Translations under genes and position numbers: made by a program
Notes under the pieces: generated by a model
What the model saw: the letters and a program-made list of their open reading frames with translations, nothing else
Databases searched by the model: none
What the model was told of the DNA's origin: nothing
Shown: positions 35,263 through 44,088 of the stretch, piece by piece
How positions within the stretch are numbered: the stretch's first letter is position 1
How the letters are laid out: each line of letters begins with the position of its first letter
NCBI RefSeq assembly: GCF_001547525.1
Contig: NZ_LNJP01000003.1
Span: forward strand, 1,054,001 to 1,118,000
Source of the DNA: Burkholderia anthina
GTDB taxonomy: Bacteria; Pseudomonadota; Gammaproteobacteria; Burkholderiales; Burkholderiaceae
DNA length: 64,000 nucleotides
Direction: 5' to 3'

Positions 35263-37866
35263 ATGAACAAGGCATATCGCAACATCTGGAACACGGCGAC
35301 GGGCACCTGGACGGCCGTGGCGGAAACGGCGCGCTCACGCTCGAAGGGCGCCGCGCGCATGGCGCGCCGGGCCGTGGCAGCGCTCGCGCTGGGCAGCGCA
35401 TCGATCGGCGGCGCATTCGCGGCCGATGCGTGCAGGACCGAGGATGGGAAAGGCTTGCTCGATGCGGCTGGCGTGTGCAACGTCACGGCGTCGCGCATGA
35501 TCGGCGCGAATGCGATCGGCACGACGGCGACGCTCACCGATGACTACTTCAAGGTGAACGGCACCGGTACCGTGGCCAACGCTGCAACCACCAACTCCAT
35601 TGCAATCGGCGTAGGCGCTGCCGCGAACGCCGCCACGGTAGTCGGCGCCGCCAATTCGATCGCAATCGGCTCCAACGCAGTGGCCAACGGCTCCAACTCG
35701 ATCTCGATCGGGACGAGTGCGCGCCATTCAGGCTCCGGTGCGACGGTCGTCGGTGCCAACGCGGCCGCGATGGGTGGCGGTTCGGGCGTCGCCATCGGGA
35801 ATAGCAGTTCAGCGGCAGGCAGTGGTTCGGTCGCGATGGGCCCGAACGCCACCGCTACCGGCGGGGGCTCGACCGCAATCGGCAGCCGGAGCTCGACCAC
35901 GAACAACAACAGCGTGGCGATCGGCAATGGCTCCGCCGGCAGCGCGATCAATACCACCGCGATCGGCAGCAACGCCAAGGCCACTGGCGACAACGCGACC
36001 GGGCTCGGCCAGAGCGCGTCCGCGAGCGGCCTGGGGGCGATCGGCATCGGTTTCCGTGCGAATGCGCGGGCGGACCGCTCGGTCGCGATCGGCATGGATT
36101 CCGTCGCGAATCGCGACAACACCGTCTCCGTCGGCTCGGCCACATTGCAGCGCCAGATCGTGAACGTCGCGGCCGGCACACAAGCGATGGACGCGGTGAA
36201 CGTCAGCCAGCTCCAGCCGGTCGTGACCGCGCTCGGCGGCGGCGCCGCCATCGATCCGACGACGGGCGCCGTGACCGGCCCGACGTACACGCTGACCAAC
36301 GGCGGCACGCAAACGACGGTCGGTGGCGCACTCGGCGCACTCGATGGCGCACTCACGACCGCCAACGGCAACATCGCACGCAACACGGGCGACATCGCCG
36401 ACCTGGCCAGCCAGATCGGCAGCGGCACGGTCGGCCTCGTCCAGCAAGCCGGCGCGGGCGCGAACATCACGGTTGGCGCGAACACCGACGGCGCGGCCGT
36501 CGACTTCACCGGCACGGCCGGCGCGCGCAAGCTGACCGGCGTCGACGCGGGCGCGGTCACGGCAACGAGCAAGGACGCGGTGAACGGCTCGCAACTGCAC
36601 GGCGTGTCGAGCAGCGTCGCATCGGCCATCGGCGCCGGCTCCACCGTGAACGCCGACGGCTCGATCTCCGCACCGAGCTTCTCGCTCGGCGACGGCAGCG
36701 GCGGCACGACCACGGTTCACTCGGTCGGCGACGCGGTGACGAACCTCGATGGCCGCGTGACCGTCAACGAAGGCGCGGTCGCATCGCTGGCCGACCAGAT
36801 CGGCAACGGCAAGGTCGGCCTCGTCCAGCAAGCCGGCCCGGGCGCGAACATCACGGTCGGCGCGAACACCGACGGTGCGGCAGTGAGCTTCGTCGGCACG
36901 GCCGGTGCACGCAAGCTGTCGGGCGTCGCCAACGGCGTGAACGACGACGATGCGGTGACGATCGCGCAGTTGAAGGCCACCGGCCTCATCGACTACACGG
37001 GCAAGGAAATCGCGGCCGTCACGTATGACGACATCTCGCTCGGCAGCGTGACCTTCGGGGGGACGGGCGGCACGAAGCTGCTCAACGTCGCGCCGGGCCT
37101 GATCGCGGCGGGCAGCATGGAAGCCGTGAACGGCGGCCAGCTGCACGACCTTCAGGAGCGGTTCGCGCAGGAGTACGCACGACTCGACGGCCGCGTCGGT
37201 AACCTCGAATCCGGCGGCGGTTCGGGCGGTGGCGGCGGTGGCGGCGGTGGCGGCGGTGGCGGCGGCAGCGACGGCAACGTCGGCCGCGGCACGGGCGGCG
37301 ACGGCTCGCTCGTGGTCGGCGACGGCTCCGCAGCCTCGGGCGAGAACAGCTCGGCGGTCGGCCAGGGTTCGAACGCGTCGGGCAGCAACAGCTCGGCGAT
37401 CGGTCAGGGTGCGGTGGCCTCGGGCGACAGCAGCACGGCAGTCGGCCAGGGTTCGAAAGCGACCGGCAACGGTTCGGTCGCGATCGGCGCGGGCTCGGTG
37501 GCGGATCGTGACAACAGCGTATCGGTCGGCTCGGCCGGTCACGAACGTCAGATCACGAATGTCGCGGCCGGTACCGCACCGACCGATGCCGTGAACGTGC
37601 GGCAGATGAACAACGCCGTCAGCAGCGCCCGCAAGGATGCAATGGGCGGGGTGGCCGCGGCAATGGCCGTCGCGGGCTTGCCACAATCGACGCTGCCGGG
37701 CCGCACGTTCGTCGCGATGGCGGGCAGCACTTACGGTGGCGAGGTCGGCTCGGCGCTTGGCGTGTCGTACATGACGCGCGACGGCAAATGGACCATCAAG
37801 GCCGGGGCAACCACCAGCAGCCGCGGCGAGTTCGGTGGTGTCGTGGGCGGTGGCTTCTACTGGTAA
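35263..37866 (+). CDS. Trimeric autotransporter adhesin 1
   Basis: This encodes 867 residues. Residues 1-25 are an extended signal peptide region (MNKAYRNIWNTATGTWTAVA); the signal ends at AFA (residue 53). The passenger has YadA-like head repeats (SIAIGSNAVANGSNSISIG and similar), neck motifs (DAVNVSQL, DAVNGSQL) and a stalk. An unusual run of about 15 glycines lies near residue 650. The last ~90 residues are the YadA anchor, ending GGGFYW. It trimerises in the outer membrane and mediates adhesion. AAGGA lies 10 bases before ATG 35263. Confidence 0.92.
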   Translation: MNKAYRNIWNTATGTWTAVAETARSRSKGAARMARRAVAALALGSASIGGAFAADACRTEDGKGLLDAAGVCNVTASRMIGANAIGTTATLTDDYFKVNGTGTVANAATTNSIAIGVGAAANAATVVGAANSIAIGSNAVANGSNSISIGTSARHSGSGATVVGANAAAMGGGSGVAIGNSSSAAGSGSVAMGPNATATGGGSTAIGSRSSTTNNNSVAIGNGSAGSAINTTAIGSNAKATGDNATGLGQSASASGLGAIGIGFRANARADRSVAIGMDSVANRDNTVSVGSATLQRQIVNVAAGTQAMDAVNVSQLQPVVTALGGGAAIDPTTGAVTGPTYTLTNGGTQTTVGGALGALDGALTTANGNIARNTGDIADLASQIGSGTVGLVQQAGAGANITVGANTDGAAVDFTGTAGARKLTGVDAGAVTATSKDAVNGSQLHGVSSSVASAIGAGSTVNADGSISAPSFSLGDGSGGTTTVHSVGDAVTNLDGRVTVNEGAVASLADQIGNGKVGLVQQAGPGANITVGANTDGAAVSFVGTAGARKLSGVANGVNDDDAVTIAQLKATGLIDYTGKEIAAVTYDDISLGSVTFGGTGGTKLLNVAPGLIAAGSMEAVNGGQLHDLQERFAQEYARLDGRVGNLESGGGSGGGGGGGGGGGGGGSDGNVGRGTGGDGSLVVGDGSAASGENSSAVGQGSNASGSNSSAIGQGAVASGDSSTAVGQGSKATGNGSVAIGAGSVADRDNSVSVGSAGHERQITNVAAGTAPTDAVNVRQMNNAVSSARKDAMGGVAAAMAVAGLPQSTLPGRTFVAMAGSTYGGEVGSALGVSYMTRDGKWTIKAGATTSSRGEFGGVVGGGFYW

Positions 37867-37934
37867 AACCCACGCCTCCGCCGGCGACACGGGCCAATCG
37901 ATCGACTCCATCCGATACGGAGCATCGACGCGAA

Positions 37935-37962
37935 GCGGGAGAGCGATCTCCCGCTTTTTTTT
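37935..37962 (+). terminator. Terminator after adhesin 1
   Basis: GCGGGAGA-GCGA-TCTCCCGC (37935-37954) followed by eight T. Confidence 0.9.
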
Positions 37963-38174
37963 CGCCGACGGCACGACGCCGTCGCGTCCGGCTTGCCTGC
38001 ACGCCGTACGCTCATGCTTTCGCCCCGACCTCCCCTACACGGTACCCACCGCGACACGCTCCGGCGGCGCGCGGCGCAGGCGTCGCAAGCCTGATCAGCC
38101 GCCGTCCAGCGGCTGTCTTTCCCCCTCCCCAGTCCTTTCACGGCCGCCCCATCGCGGCGGCCCGTTCGCGCGTG

Positions 38175-38188
38175 TAGGACACGCCCTA
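38175..38188. promoter_or_regulatory. Distal RcsB-like box upstream of adhesin 2
   Basis: TAGGACACGCCCTA, identical to the box at 35151-35164, retained in the duplicated promoter. Confidence 0.5.
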
Positions 38189-38225
38189 CAAACATCGCTT
38201 CGCGAATAGGTTTTGGACGACAGAT

Positions 38226-38239
38226 TCGGACGAGGCCGA
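38226..38239 (+). promoter_or_regulatory. Proximal RcsB-like box of adhesin 2
   Basis: TCGGACGAGGCCGA differs from the adhesin 1 box by one base (T to G), which breaks the perfect symmetry and may lower affinity. The hexamer 23 bp on is TGACGA. Confidence 0.5.
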
Positions 38240-38286
38240 TCCATACCATGGACCCATCAACCTGACGAACTGAAAGGAGTGGGTCA

Positions 38287-41220
38287 ATGAACAAGACGTA
38301 TCGCAACATCTGGAACACGGCGACGGGCACCTGGACGGCCGTAGCGGAAACGGCGCGCTCGCGCTCGAAGGGCTCGGCGCGCGCGGCGCGCCAGGCCGTG
38401 GCAGTGCTCGCGCTGGGCAGCGCATCGATCGGCGGCGCGTTCGCGGCCGATGCGTGCACGACCGAGGACGGGAAAGGAGGCTCGCTCGATGCGGCCGGCG
38501 TGTGCAAGGTCACGGCGCCGCGCACGATCGGCACGAGTTCGATCGGCACGATGGCCGCTCTTGAAGATACCTTCTTTAAAGCCAATCCCGGTGCTAGCGC
38601 TGGCGCAGCGACGGCTGACGGGAGTGGCGGAATCGCCGTAGGTGCGTTATCGCATGCGACTGGTGAGTTGTCGGTCGCTCTCGGCTACCAAGCAAATGCA
38701 TTGGGTGAGCGGACGATTGCAATCGGCTCTGGCTCAGGCGTGAATGCTGCCGCACAGTACGGTATCGCCATTGGGCGTCTGGCCACGGTCTCCGACGCGG
38801 GCGTGAACAGCGTGGCCTTGGGGCAGGCCAGCGTCGCGGATCGACAGAACACCGTCTCTGTCGGTTCTACGGCCCTGCAACGCCAGATCACGAACCTCGC
38901 AGCCGGCACGCAAGCGACTGACGCGGTGAACGTGAGCCAGCTTCAGCCGGTCGTGACCGCTCTCGGCGGCGGCGCCACCATCAACTCGACGACGGGCGCC
39001 GTGACCGGCCCCACGTACACGCTCGCCAACGGCGGCACGCAAACGACGGTCGGTGACGCACTCGGCGCACTCGACGGCAACATCACGACGATCAACAACA
39101 AGCTGGCCACGGTCGTCACCGACGATTACGTGAAGGTCGACACGACGTCGGGCGCCACGGCCGCACAAGCCGGCGTCAGTGCACTCGCAGTCGGTGCAAA
39201 CGCGCAAGGCACCGGTAGCCGAGCAACGGCCGTCGGCAACAACTCGGTCGCGAGCGACGCGAATAGCGCCGCATTCGGCATGGGCACGACGGCTTCGGGC
39301 AACGCGAGCACCGCCATCGGCGCATACGCGTCCGCCACGGGTTATCACTCGTCGGCACTTGGCGTGGCTTCCATCGCATCGGGATCGGAATCCGTTGCGA
39401 TCGGCACCAACTCACGTGCCGATCGCGACAACAGCGTGTCGGTCGGTTCTTCGACACTGCAACGCCAAATCACCAACATGGCCGCCGGCACGCAGGGCAC
39501 CGACGCCGTGAACGTGTCGCAACTTTCGCCGGTCGTGACCGCTCTCGGCGGCGGCGCCGCCATCGATCCGACGACGGGTGCCGTGACCGGCCCGACGTAC
39601 ACGCTGACCAACGGCGGCACGCAAACGACGGTCGGTGGCGCACTCGGCGCACTCGATGGCGCACTCACGACCGCCAACGGCAACATCGCACGCAACACGG
39701 GCGACATCGCCGACCTGGCCAGCCAGATCGGCAGCGGCACGGTCGGCCTCGTCCAGCAGGCCGGCGCGGGCGCGAACATCACGGTCGGCGCGAACACCGA
39801 TGGCACGGCCGTCGACTTCACCGGCACGGCCGGCGCGCGCAAGCTGACCGGCGTCGACGCAGGCGCGGTCACGGCCACCAGCAAGGACGCGGTGAACGGC
39901 TCGCAACTGCACGGCGTGTCGAGCAGCGTCGCATCGGCCATCGGCGGCGGCTCCACCGTGAACGCCGACGGCTCGATCTCCGCGCCGAGCTTCTCGCTCG
40001 GCGACGGCAGCGGCGGCACGACCACGGTTCACTCGGTCGGCGACGCGGTGACGAACCTCGACGGCCGCGTGACGACGAACGAAGGCGCGGTCGCATCGCT
40101 GGCCGACCAGATCGGCAACGGCAAGGTCGGTCTCGTCCAGCAGGCGGGGCCGGGCGCGAACATCACGGTCGGCGCGAACACCGACGGCGCGGCGGTGAGC
40201 TTCGTCGGCACGGCCGGCGCACGCAAGCTGTCGGGCGTCGCCAACGGCGTGAACGACGACGATGCGGTGACGATCGCGCAGTTGAAGGCCACCGGCCTCA
40301 TCGACTACACGGGCAAGGAAATCGCGGCCGTCACGTATGACGACATCTCGCTCGGCAGCGTGACCTTCGGCGGGACGGGCGGCACGAAGCTGCTCAACGT
40401 CGCGCCGGGCCTGATCGCGGCGGGCAGCATGGAAGCCGTGAACGGCGGCCAGCTGCACGACCTTCAGGAGCGGTTCGCGCAGGAATACGCACGACTCGAC
40501 GGCCGCGTCGGTAACCTCGAATCCGGCGGCGGCTCGGGTGGCAGCGGTGGCGGTGGCGGCAGCGACGGCAACGTCGGCCGCGGCACGGGCGGCGACGGCT
40601 CGCTCGTGGTCGGCAACGGCTCGGTTGCTTCGGGCGAGAACAGCACGGCGGTCGGCCAGGGCGCGGTTGCGTCGGGCGACAACGGCTCGGCGTTCGGCCA
40701 GGGCTCGGCGGCCAGCGGTTCGAACAGCTCGGCCATCGGCCAGGGCTCCGTCGCATCGGGTTCGGACAGCACGGCCATCGGCCAGGGTTCGAAGGCAACC
40801 GGCAACGGTTCGGTGGCGATCGGCGCGGGCTCCGTGGCGGATCGCGACGACAGCGTGTCGGTCGGCTCGGCCGGTCACGAACGTCAGATCACCAACGTCG
40901 CGAACGGCACCGCACCGACCGACGCCGTGAACGTGCGTCAGCTGGATCAGCGTATCGGCGAAACGAACCGGATGATCAACGACGTCGCGAAGAACGCGTA
41001 CGCCGGTGTCGCGGCGGCGATGGCGATGCCGAACCTGACGCCGTCGCAACCGGGCAAGACCGTCGTCGCGGCCGGCGCCGCGAACTACAAGAGCGGCTCG
41101 GCGATCGCGGCAGGCGCGACCTACCGGACGCGCGACGGCAAGTGGCTGATGAACGGCGCCGTGTCCGTCACGTCGACGGGCGACGCAGGCGTGCGTGCAC
41201 AGGTCGGCTACGAGTTCTGA
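38287..41220 (+). CDS. Trimeric autotransporter adhesin 2
   Basis: This encodes 977 residues. The N-terminal 53 residues (extended signal region MNKTYRNIWNTATGTW, cleavage after AFA) nearly duplicate adhesin 1. The head region (about 60-420) is distinct, and the stalk from about 39540 to 40530 is almost the same DNA as 36220-37230. A short Gly/Ser linker near residue 750 replaces the long glycine run. The anchor differs from adhesin 1 and ends in VGYEF. It is probably a tandem duplicate remodelled by recombination. Confidence 0.92.
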   Translation: MNKTYRNIWNTATGTWTAVAETARSRSKGSARAARQAVAVLALGSASIGGAFAADACTTEDGKGGSLDAAGVCKVTAPRTIGTSSIGTMAALEDTFFKANPGASAGAATADGSGGIAVGALSHATGELSVALGYQANALGERTIAIGSGSGVNAAAQYGIAIGRLATVSDAGVNSVALGQASVADRQNTVSVGSTALQRQITNLAAGTQATDAVNVSQLQPVVTALGGGATINSTTGAVTGPTYTLANGGTQTTVGDALGALDGNITTINNKLATVVTDDYVKVDTTSGATAAQAGVSALAVGANAQGTGSRATAVGNNSVASDANSAAFGMGTTASGNASTAIGAYASATGYHSSALGVASIASGSESVAIGTNSRADRDNSVSVGSSTLQRQITNMAAGTQGTDAVNVSQLSPVVTALGGGAAIDPTTGAVTGPTYTLTNGGTQTTVGGALGALDGALTTANGNIARNTGDIADLASQIGSGTVGLVQQAGAGANITVGANTDGTAVDFTGTAGARKLTGVDAGAVTATSKDAVNGSQLHGVSSSVASAIGGGSTVNADGSISAPSFSLGDGSGGTTTVHSVGDAVTNLDGRVTTNEGAVASLADQIGNGKVGLVQQAGPGANITVGANTDGAAVSFVGTAGARKLSGVANGVNDDDAVTIAQLKATGLIDYTGKEIAAVTYDDISLGSVTFGGTGGTKLLNVAPGLIAAGSMEAVNGGQLHDLQERFAQEYARLDGRVGNLESGGGSGGSGGGGGSDGNVGRGTGGDGSLVVGNGSVASGENSTAVGQGAVASGDNGSAFGQGSAASGSNSSAIGQGSVASGSDSTAIGQGSKATGNGSVAIGAGSVADRDDSVSVGSAGHERQITNVANGTAPTDAVNVRQLDQRIGETNRMINDVAKNAYAGVAAAMAMPNLTPSQPGKTVVAAGAANYKSGSAIAAGATYRTRDGKWLMNGAVSVTSTGDAGVRAQVGYEF

Positions 41221-41257
41221 CCGGACGGCTCCGCGTCGCGCGGAGCCTCTACCCGAA

Positions 41258-41277
41258 GCGGGGGAGCGATCCCCCGC
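41258..41277 (+). terminator. Hairpin after adhesin 2 lacking a T-run
   Basis: GCGGGGGA-GCGA-TCCCCCGC is homologous to the adhesin 1 terminator stem but is followed by TCGTTCGG, not T. Read-through into the RcsB-like gene at 41438 is therefore possible. Confidence 0.5.
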
Positions 41278-41437
41278 TCGTTCGGCCGACGGCCGGTGAC
41301 GGTTCCGGACGAGCCGCCACCGGCCGTCGGCGCTATGGCTTCGCGTGCGGCCTGCTTGCACGCCGCACGCGGATGCTCTCGCACCGATCTCCATCGCACG
41401 GCGCCCACTGCGCGCCGCAACATGCAGGTACACCGAC

Positions 41438-42133
41438 ATGCCAGGAAATTTCCCCATTCGCATCGTGATCGCCGACGACCATCCGGCGGTCGTCATCGGC
41501 GCACGCTACGAACTGTCCGCGACGAATACGCTCGCGGTGGTCGCGACCGCCGGCAACTCGACGGAACTGATGGAAGCGCTCGCGAGCCATCCATGCGACG
41601 TGCTCGTCTCCGACTACGCGATGCCGGGCACCGAATTCGGCGACGGCCTCGCGATGTTCACCGCGATCCTGAAGCGACACCCGAATCTGCGCATCGTCGT
41701 GATGACGATGATGGAGAACGCGGTGGCGCTGCGCGCGCTGATCGAACTCGGCATCGCGTGCGTGGTCAGCAAATCCGATATGACGAGCCACCTGACGATG
41801 GCGATTCACGCAGCCTATACGAACGGCCGCTACCTGTCGCCTTCGATGGACCGGATCCTGCGCGCCGCCGGCAACGCGGGCGGCAAGGCGCCGGCGTTGT
41901 CCGCGCGCGAGCTCGAAGTGATTCGCCTGTTCGCGTCGGGCCTGTCGGTCAACGCGATCGCCGATCAGTTGAGCCGCAGCAAGAAGACGATCAGCACGCA
42001 GAAGAGTTCGGCAATGCAGAAGCTCGGAATCGAGCGCGACGTCGATCTGGTCCGCTACGCGATTTCGTGCGGGCTCGTGTCCGATTACGGTTACGCGACG
42101 ACGCTGCCGGCCGTCGACGACCATCCGCGCTGA
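41438..42133 (+). CDS. RcsB-like NarL/FixJ-family response regulator 1
   Basis: This is a 231-residue regulator. The receiver has Asp13-Asp14 and phospho-acceptor Asp59 (CDVLVSDYAMPG) and Lys in VVSKSDMTSH. The LuxR-type HTH reads LSARELEVIRLFASGLSVNA, KTISTQKSSAMQKLGIERDV, very close in pattern to RcsB (KTISSQKKSAMMKLGVENDI). It would bind RcsB-type boxes. It lies 217 bp after adhesin 2 and is convergent with a second regulator of the same type. Confidence 0.85.
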   Translation: MPGNFPIRIVIADDHPAVVIGARYELSATNTLAVVATAGNSTELMEALASHPCDVLVSDYAMPGTEFGDGLAMFTAILKRHPNLRIVVMTMMENAVALRALIELGIACVVSKSDMTSHLTMAIHAAYTNGRYLSPSMDRILRAAGNAGGKAPALSARELEVIRLFASGLSVNAIADQLSRSKKTISTQKSSAMQKLGIERDVDLVRYAISCGLVSDYGYATTLPAVDDHPR

Positions 42134-42224
42134 CGGTACGACGACCATTCCGGCGCACGGCCGGCCAAGCCCCCCGGCGCGGATGATCGCGCACCAGCTT
42201 CTGCCGATGCGCGCGGCACGCCGG

Positions 42225-42950
42225 TCAGTCCGGCTCGGCGCGCCCTTTCCCCTCTCCTTCCTGCTCCGCCGCCTTGCCCTCGCCGCCCGACGCGGCGACG
42301 ATGCCGTTCTCCATCGCGTAGCGCAGCAGGTCGATATCCTTTTCCACGCCGAGCTTCTGCATCGCGCGCGCCTTCTGCGTGCTGATTGTCTTCTTGCTGC
42401 GGCTGAGCTTGTCCGCGATCTCGTTGACGGTCATCCCCGACGCATACAGCCGCACGACCTCGATCTCGCGGCTGCTCAGGCTCGGCGCCTGGTCGACGAT
42501 CCGCGCGCTCGAATGCGCGGACAACGTGCGCACGACTTTCTCGACCGACGGCGAATAATAGGTGCCGCCCGTGGCGGCCGCATGCACGGCCGGAATCAGG
42601 TGATCGATCGCGTCCGATTTGCTGACGATGCACGCGATGCCGAGCCGCACGAGCGCGCCGACCACCGCCGCGTTGTCGAGCATGGTGAGCACGACCAGCT
42701 TGACGTCCGGGTAGTTGCGTTGCAGGTAGGAGAACAGCGCGATGCCGTCGCCGTGCACGTTGTCGGGCATCGCGTAGTCGGATACCAACACGTCGCATAC
42801 CTTCGCATCGAGCAGCGCGATCAGCTCGGTCGAATTGCCGGCCGTGCCGGTGAGCCGGATCGTCGGCACCGACGACAACCCGTGCTGAACGCCGACGAGC
42901 AATGCCGGGTGGTCGTCGGCCAGTACCACACGTATCTGATAGCTTCCCAT
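42225..42950 (-). CDS. RcsB-like NarL/FixJ-family response regulator 2
   Basis: This encodes 241 residues from ATG 42950 (MGSYQIRVVLADDHPALLVG); a GTG at 42968 would add six residues. Asp58 is the phospho-acceptor (CDVLVSDYAMPD). The HTH (LSSREIEVVRLYASGMTVNE, KTISTQKARAMQKLGVEKDI) matches regulator 1 and RcsB. A charged, Gly/Glu-rich tail (GGEGKAAEQEGEGKGRAE) is peculiar to it. It is convergent with regulator 1 across 91 bp and is probably a diverged paralogue. Confidence 0.85.
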   Translation of the reverse strand: MGSYQIRVVLADDHPALLVGVQHGLSSVPTIRLTGTAGNSTELIALLDAKVCDVLVSDYAMPDNVHGDGIALFSYLQRNYPDVKLVVLTMLDNAAVVGALVRLGIACIVSKSDAIDHLIPAVHAAATGGTYYSPSVEKVVRTLSAHSSARIVDQAPSLSSREIEVVRLYASGMTVNEIADKLSRSKKTISTQKARAMQKLGVEKDIDLLRYAMENGIVAASGGEGKAAEQEGEGKGRAEPD

Positions 42951-43123
42951 AGTCGTCCGAGTATTCACCGCTGTCGCGGGCGGCCGAACGGCTGCCCGAT
43001 GGCCGGCGACGGCGCATGCGCGCCGTTCTTTCTGGATCGTGATTGGGCGCTAGTTTCGCATGAAACCGGGGCCGGCCGCCAAGGTCGGACGGGAGCCGCC
43101 CGCCGCGCGGCGCGCCGCCAATG

Positions 43124-43156
43124 AAAAAAGCCGCCGGCTCGGTCGGAGCGGGCGGC
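43124..43156 (-). terminator. Terminator downstream of the OmpA lipoprotein gene
   Basis: On the minus strand GCCGCC...GGCGGC (43156-43130) is followed by six T (43129-43124). Ends the adhesin 3 / OmpA transcription unit. No gene is seen between 42969 and 43278. Confidence 0.85.
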
Positions 43157-43278
43157 TTGGCATGCCTGCCGGGACAGCGGGGTGCGGCGGTCGATCGCGC
43201 CCCGCTCCTCCATCGGCTCGTGACCGACGAAGGCCCTGGCGGCGCCGGCGAACCGGCGCCGCGCGATACGTCAATGCG

Positions 43279-43986
43279 TCATTTCACGTCCAGGCGGATC
43301 TCGACGCGGCGGTTCTGCGCGCGACCGGCCGCGGTCGCGTTGGACGCAACCGGATCGGCGGCGCCGAGGCCTTCCGCGACGAACGATCGGGCCTGCAGCC
43401 CGTTCGCGCGCAGATACTCGACGACGGTGCGCGCCCGCGCTTCCGACAGCGCGCGGTTATGCGCGGCGCCCCCGGTCGAATCGGTGAAACCCGTGATCGA
43501 CACGCGCGCGAATTCCATGCCGCGATTGGCCGCGATGAAGCGATCGAGATCGTTGCGGGCCTGCGTGGTCAGCGCCGCGCTGTCGGTCGCGAAATTCGCG
43601 TCGCCCTGCAGCAGCACCTGGCGCGGCTGAACCGGTTGCGGCGCCGGCTGCTGCGGCGCCGGTGCCGGCGCGGGCTGCGCGACGGGCTGCGGCTTGCCGC
43701 AGATGAACGTGATTTCGCGCGGATCCTTCATCGGCGCGCGGCTGTAGACGCGGTCGATCATCTCGAGCGGCGTGAAGCCCTGCCCGCGGCAGAACTCTTC
43801 CGCCGCGCGCGCGCACGCATTCGCGCTGCCGAGCAGCCCGTCGCAGCTCACGCGGAAGATGTTGTCCGGCTTGCCCGGCACGGATACCGCGCGAATGTCG
43901 TAGGTGAGCCCCGATTGCGTCGTACACGCACCGAGCGCCATCGCGAACGCGCCGATCGACGCGACGCGCAAAAGCTTTGAAGTCAT
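43279..43986 (-). CDS. OmpA-family peptidoglycan-binding lipoprotein
   Basis: This is a 235-residue lipoprotein precursor; the lipobox LGAC places the lipidated Cys at residue 20. A Cys-bearing N-terminal domain is followed by a Pro/Gln/Ala linker (QPVAQPAPAPAPQQPAPQPV) and a C-terminal OmpA domain (FATDSAALTTQARNDLDRF, ITGFTDSTGGAAHNRALSEA, GRAQNRRVEI) with the Asp and Arg that bind diaminopimelate. It lies 102 bp downstream of adhesin 3 on the same strand, probably as an accessory that steadies the adhesin in the wall. Confidence 0.88.
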   Translation of the reverse strand: MTSKLLRVASIGAFAMALGACTTQSGLTYDIRAVSVPGKPDNIFRVSCDGLLGSANACARAAEEFCRGQGFTPLEMIDRVYSRAPMKDPREITFICGKPQPVAQPAPAPAPQQPAPQPVQPRQVLLQGDANFATDSAALTTQARNDLDRFIAANRGMEFARVSITGFTDSTGGAAHNRALSEARARTVVEYLRANGLQARSFVAEGLGAADPVASNATAAGRAQNRRVEIRLDVK

Positions 43987-43998
43987 GGTCTTGAAATG

Positions 43999-44020
43999 GC
44001 GTCCGCCCGCGGGCGGACGC
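43999..44020. other. 22-bp perfect GC palindrome between adhesin 3 and ompA-like gene
   Basis: GCGTCCGCCCGC followed by GGGCGGACGC forms a strong stem without a T-run. It may stabilise the 3' end of the adhesin message or set the ratio of adhesin to lipoprotein. Confidence 0.45.
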
Positions 44021-44088
44021 GCTTGTCTGAGAAGGTTGAAAATCGGAACGGCATCGCACGGGCGGGGCGCTCGGCCCCGCCCCGCGCC

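Larger units (their letters stand above)
38050..38286 (+). repeat. Direct repeat of 35018-35262, including the hybrid-kinase 3' end
   Basis: This stretch repeats, with scattered substitutions and small deletions, the last codons of the upstream hybrid kinase gene (GACACGCTCCGG...CAAGCCTGATC), the whole intergenic region with both operator boxes, and the adhesin leader. The kinase tail makes no sense here on its own. It marks the junction of a tandem duplication that produced adhesin 2. Confidence 0.85.
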
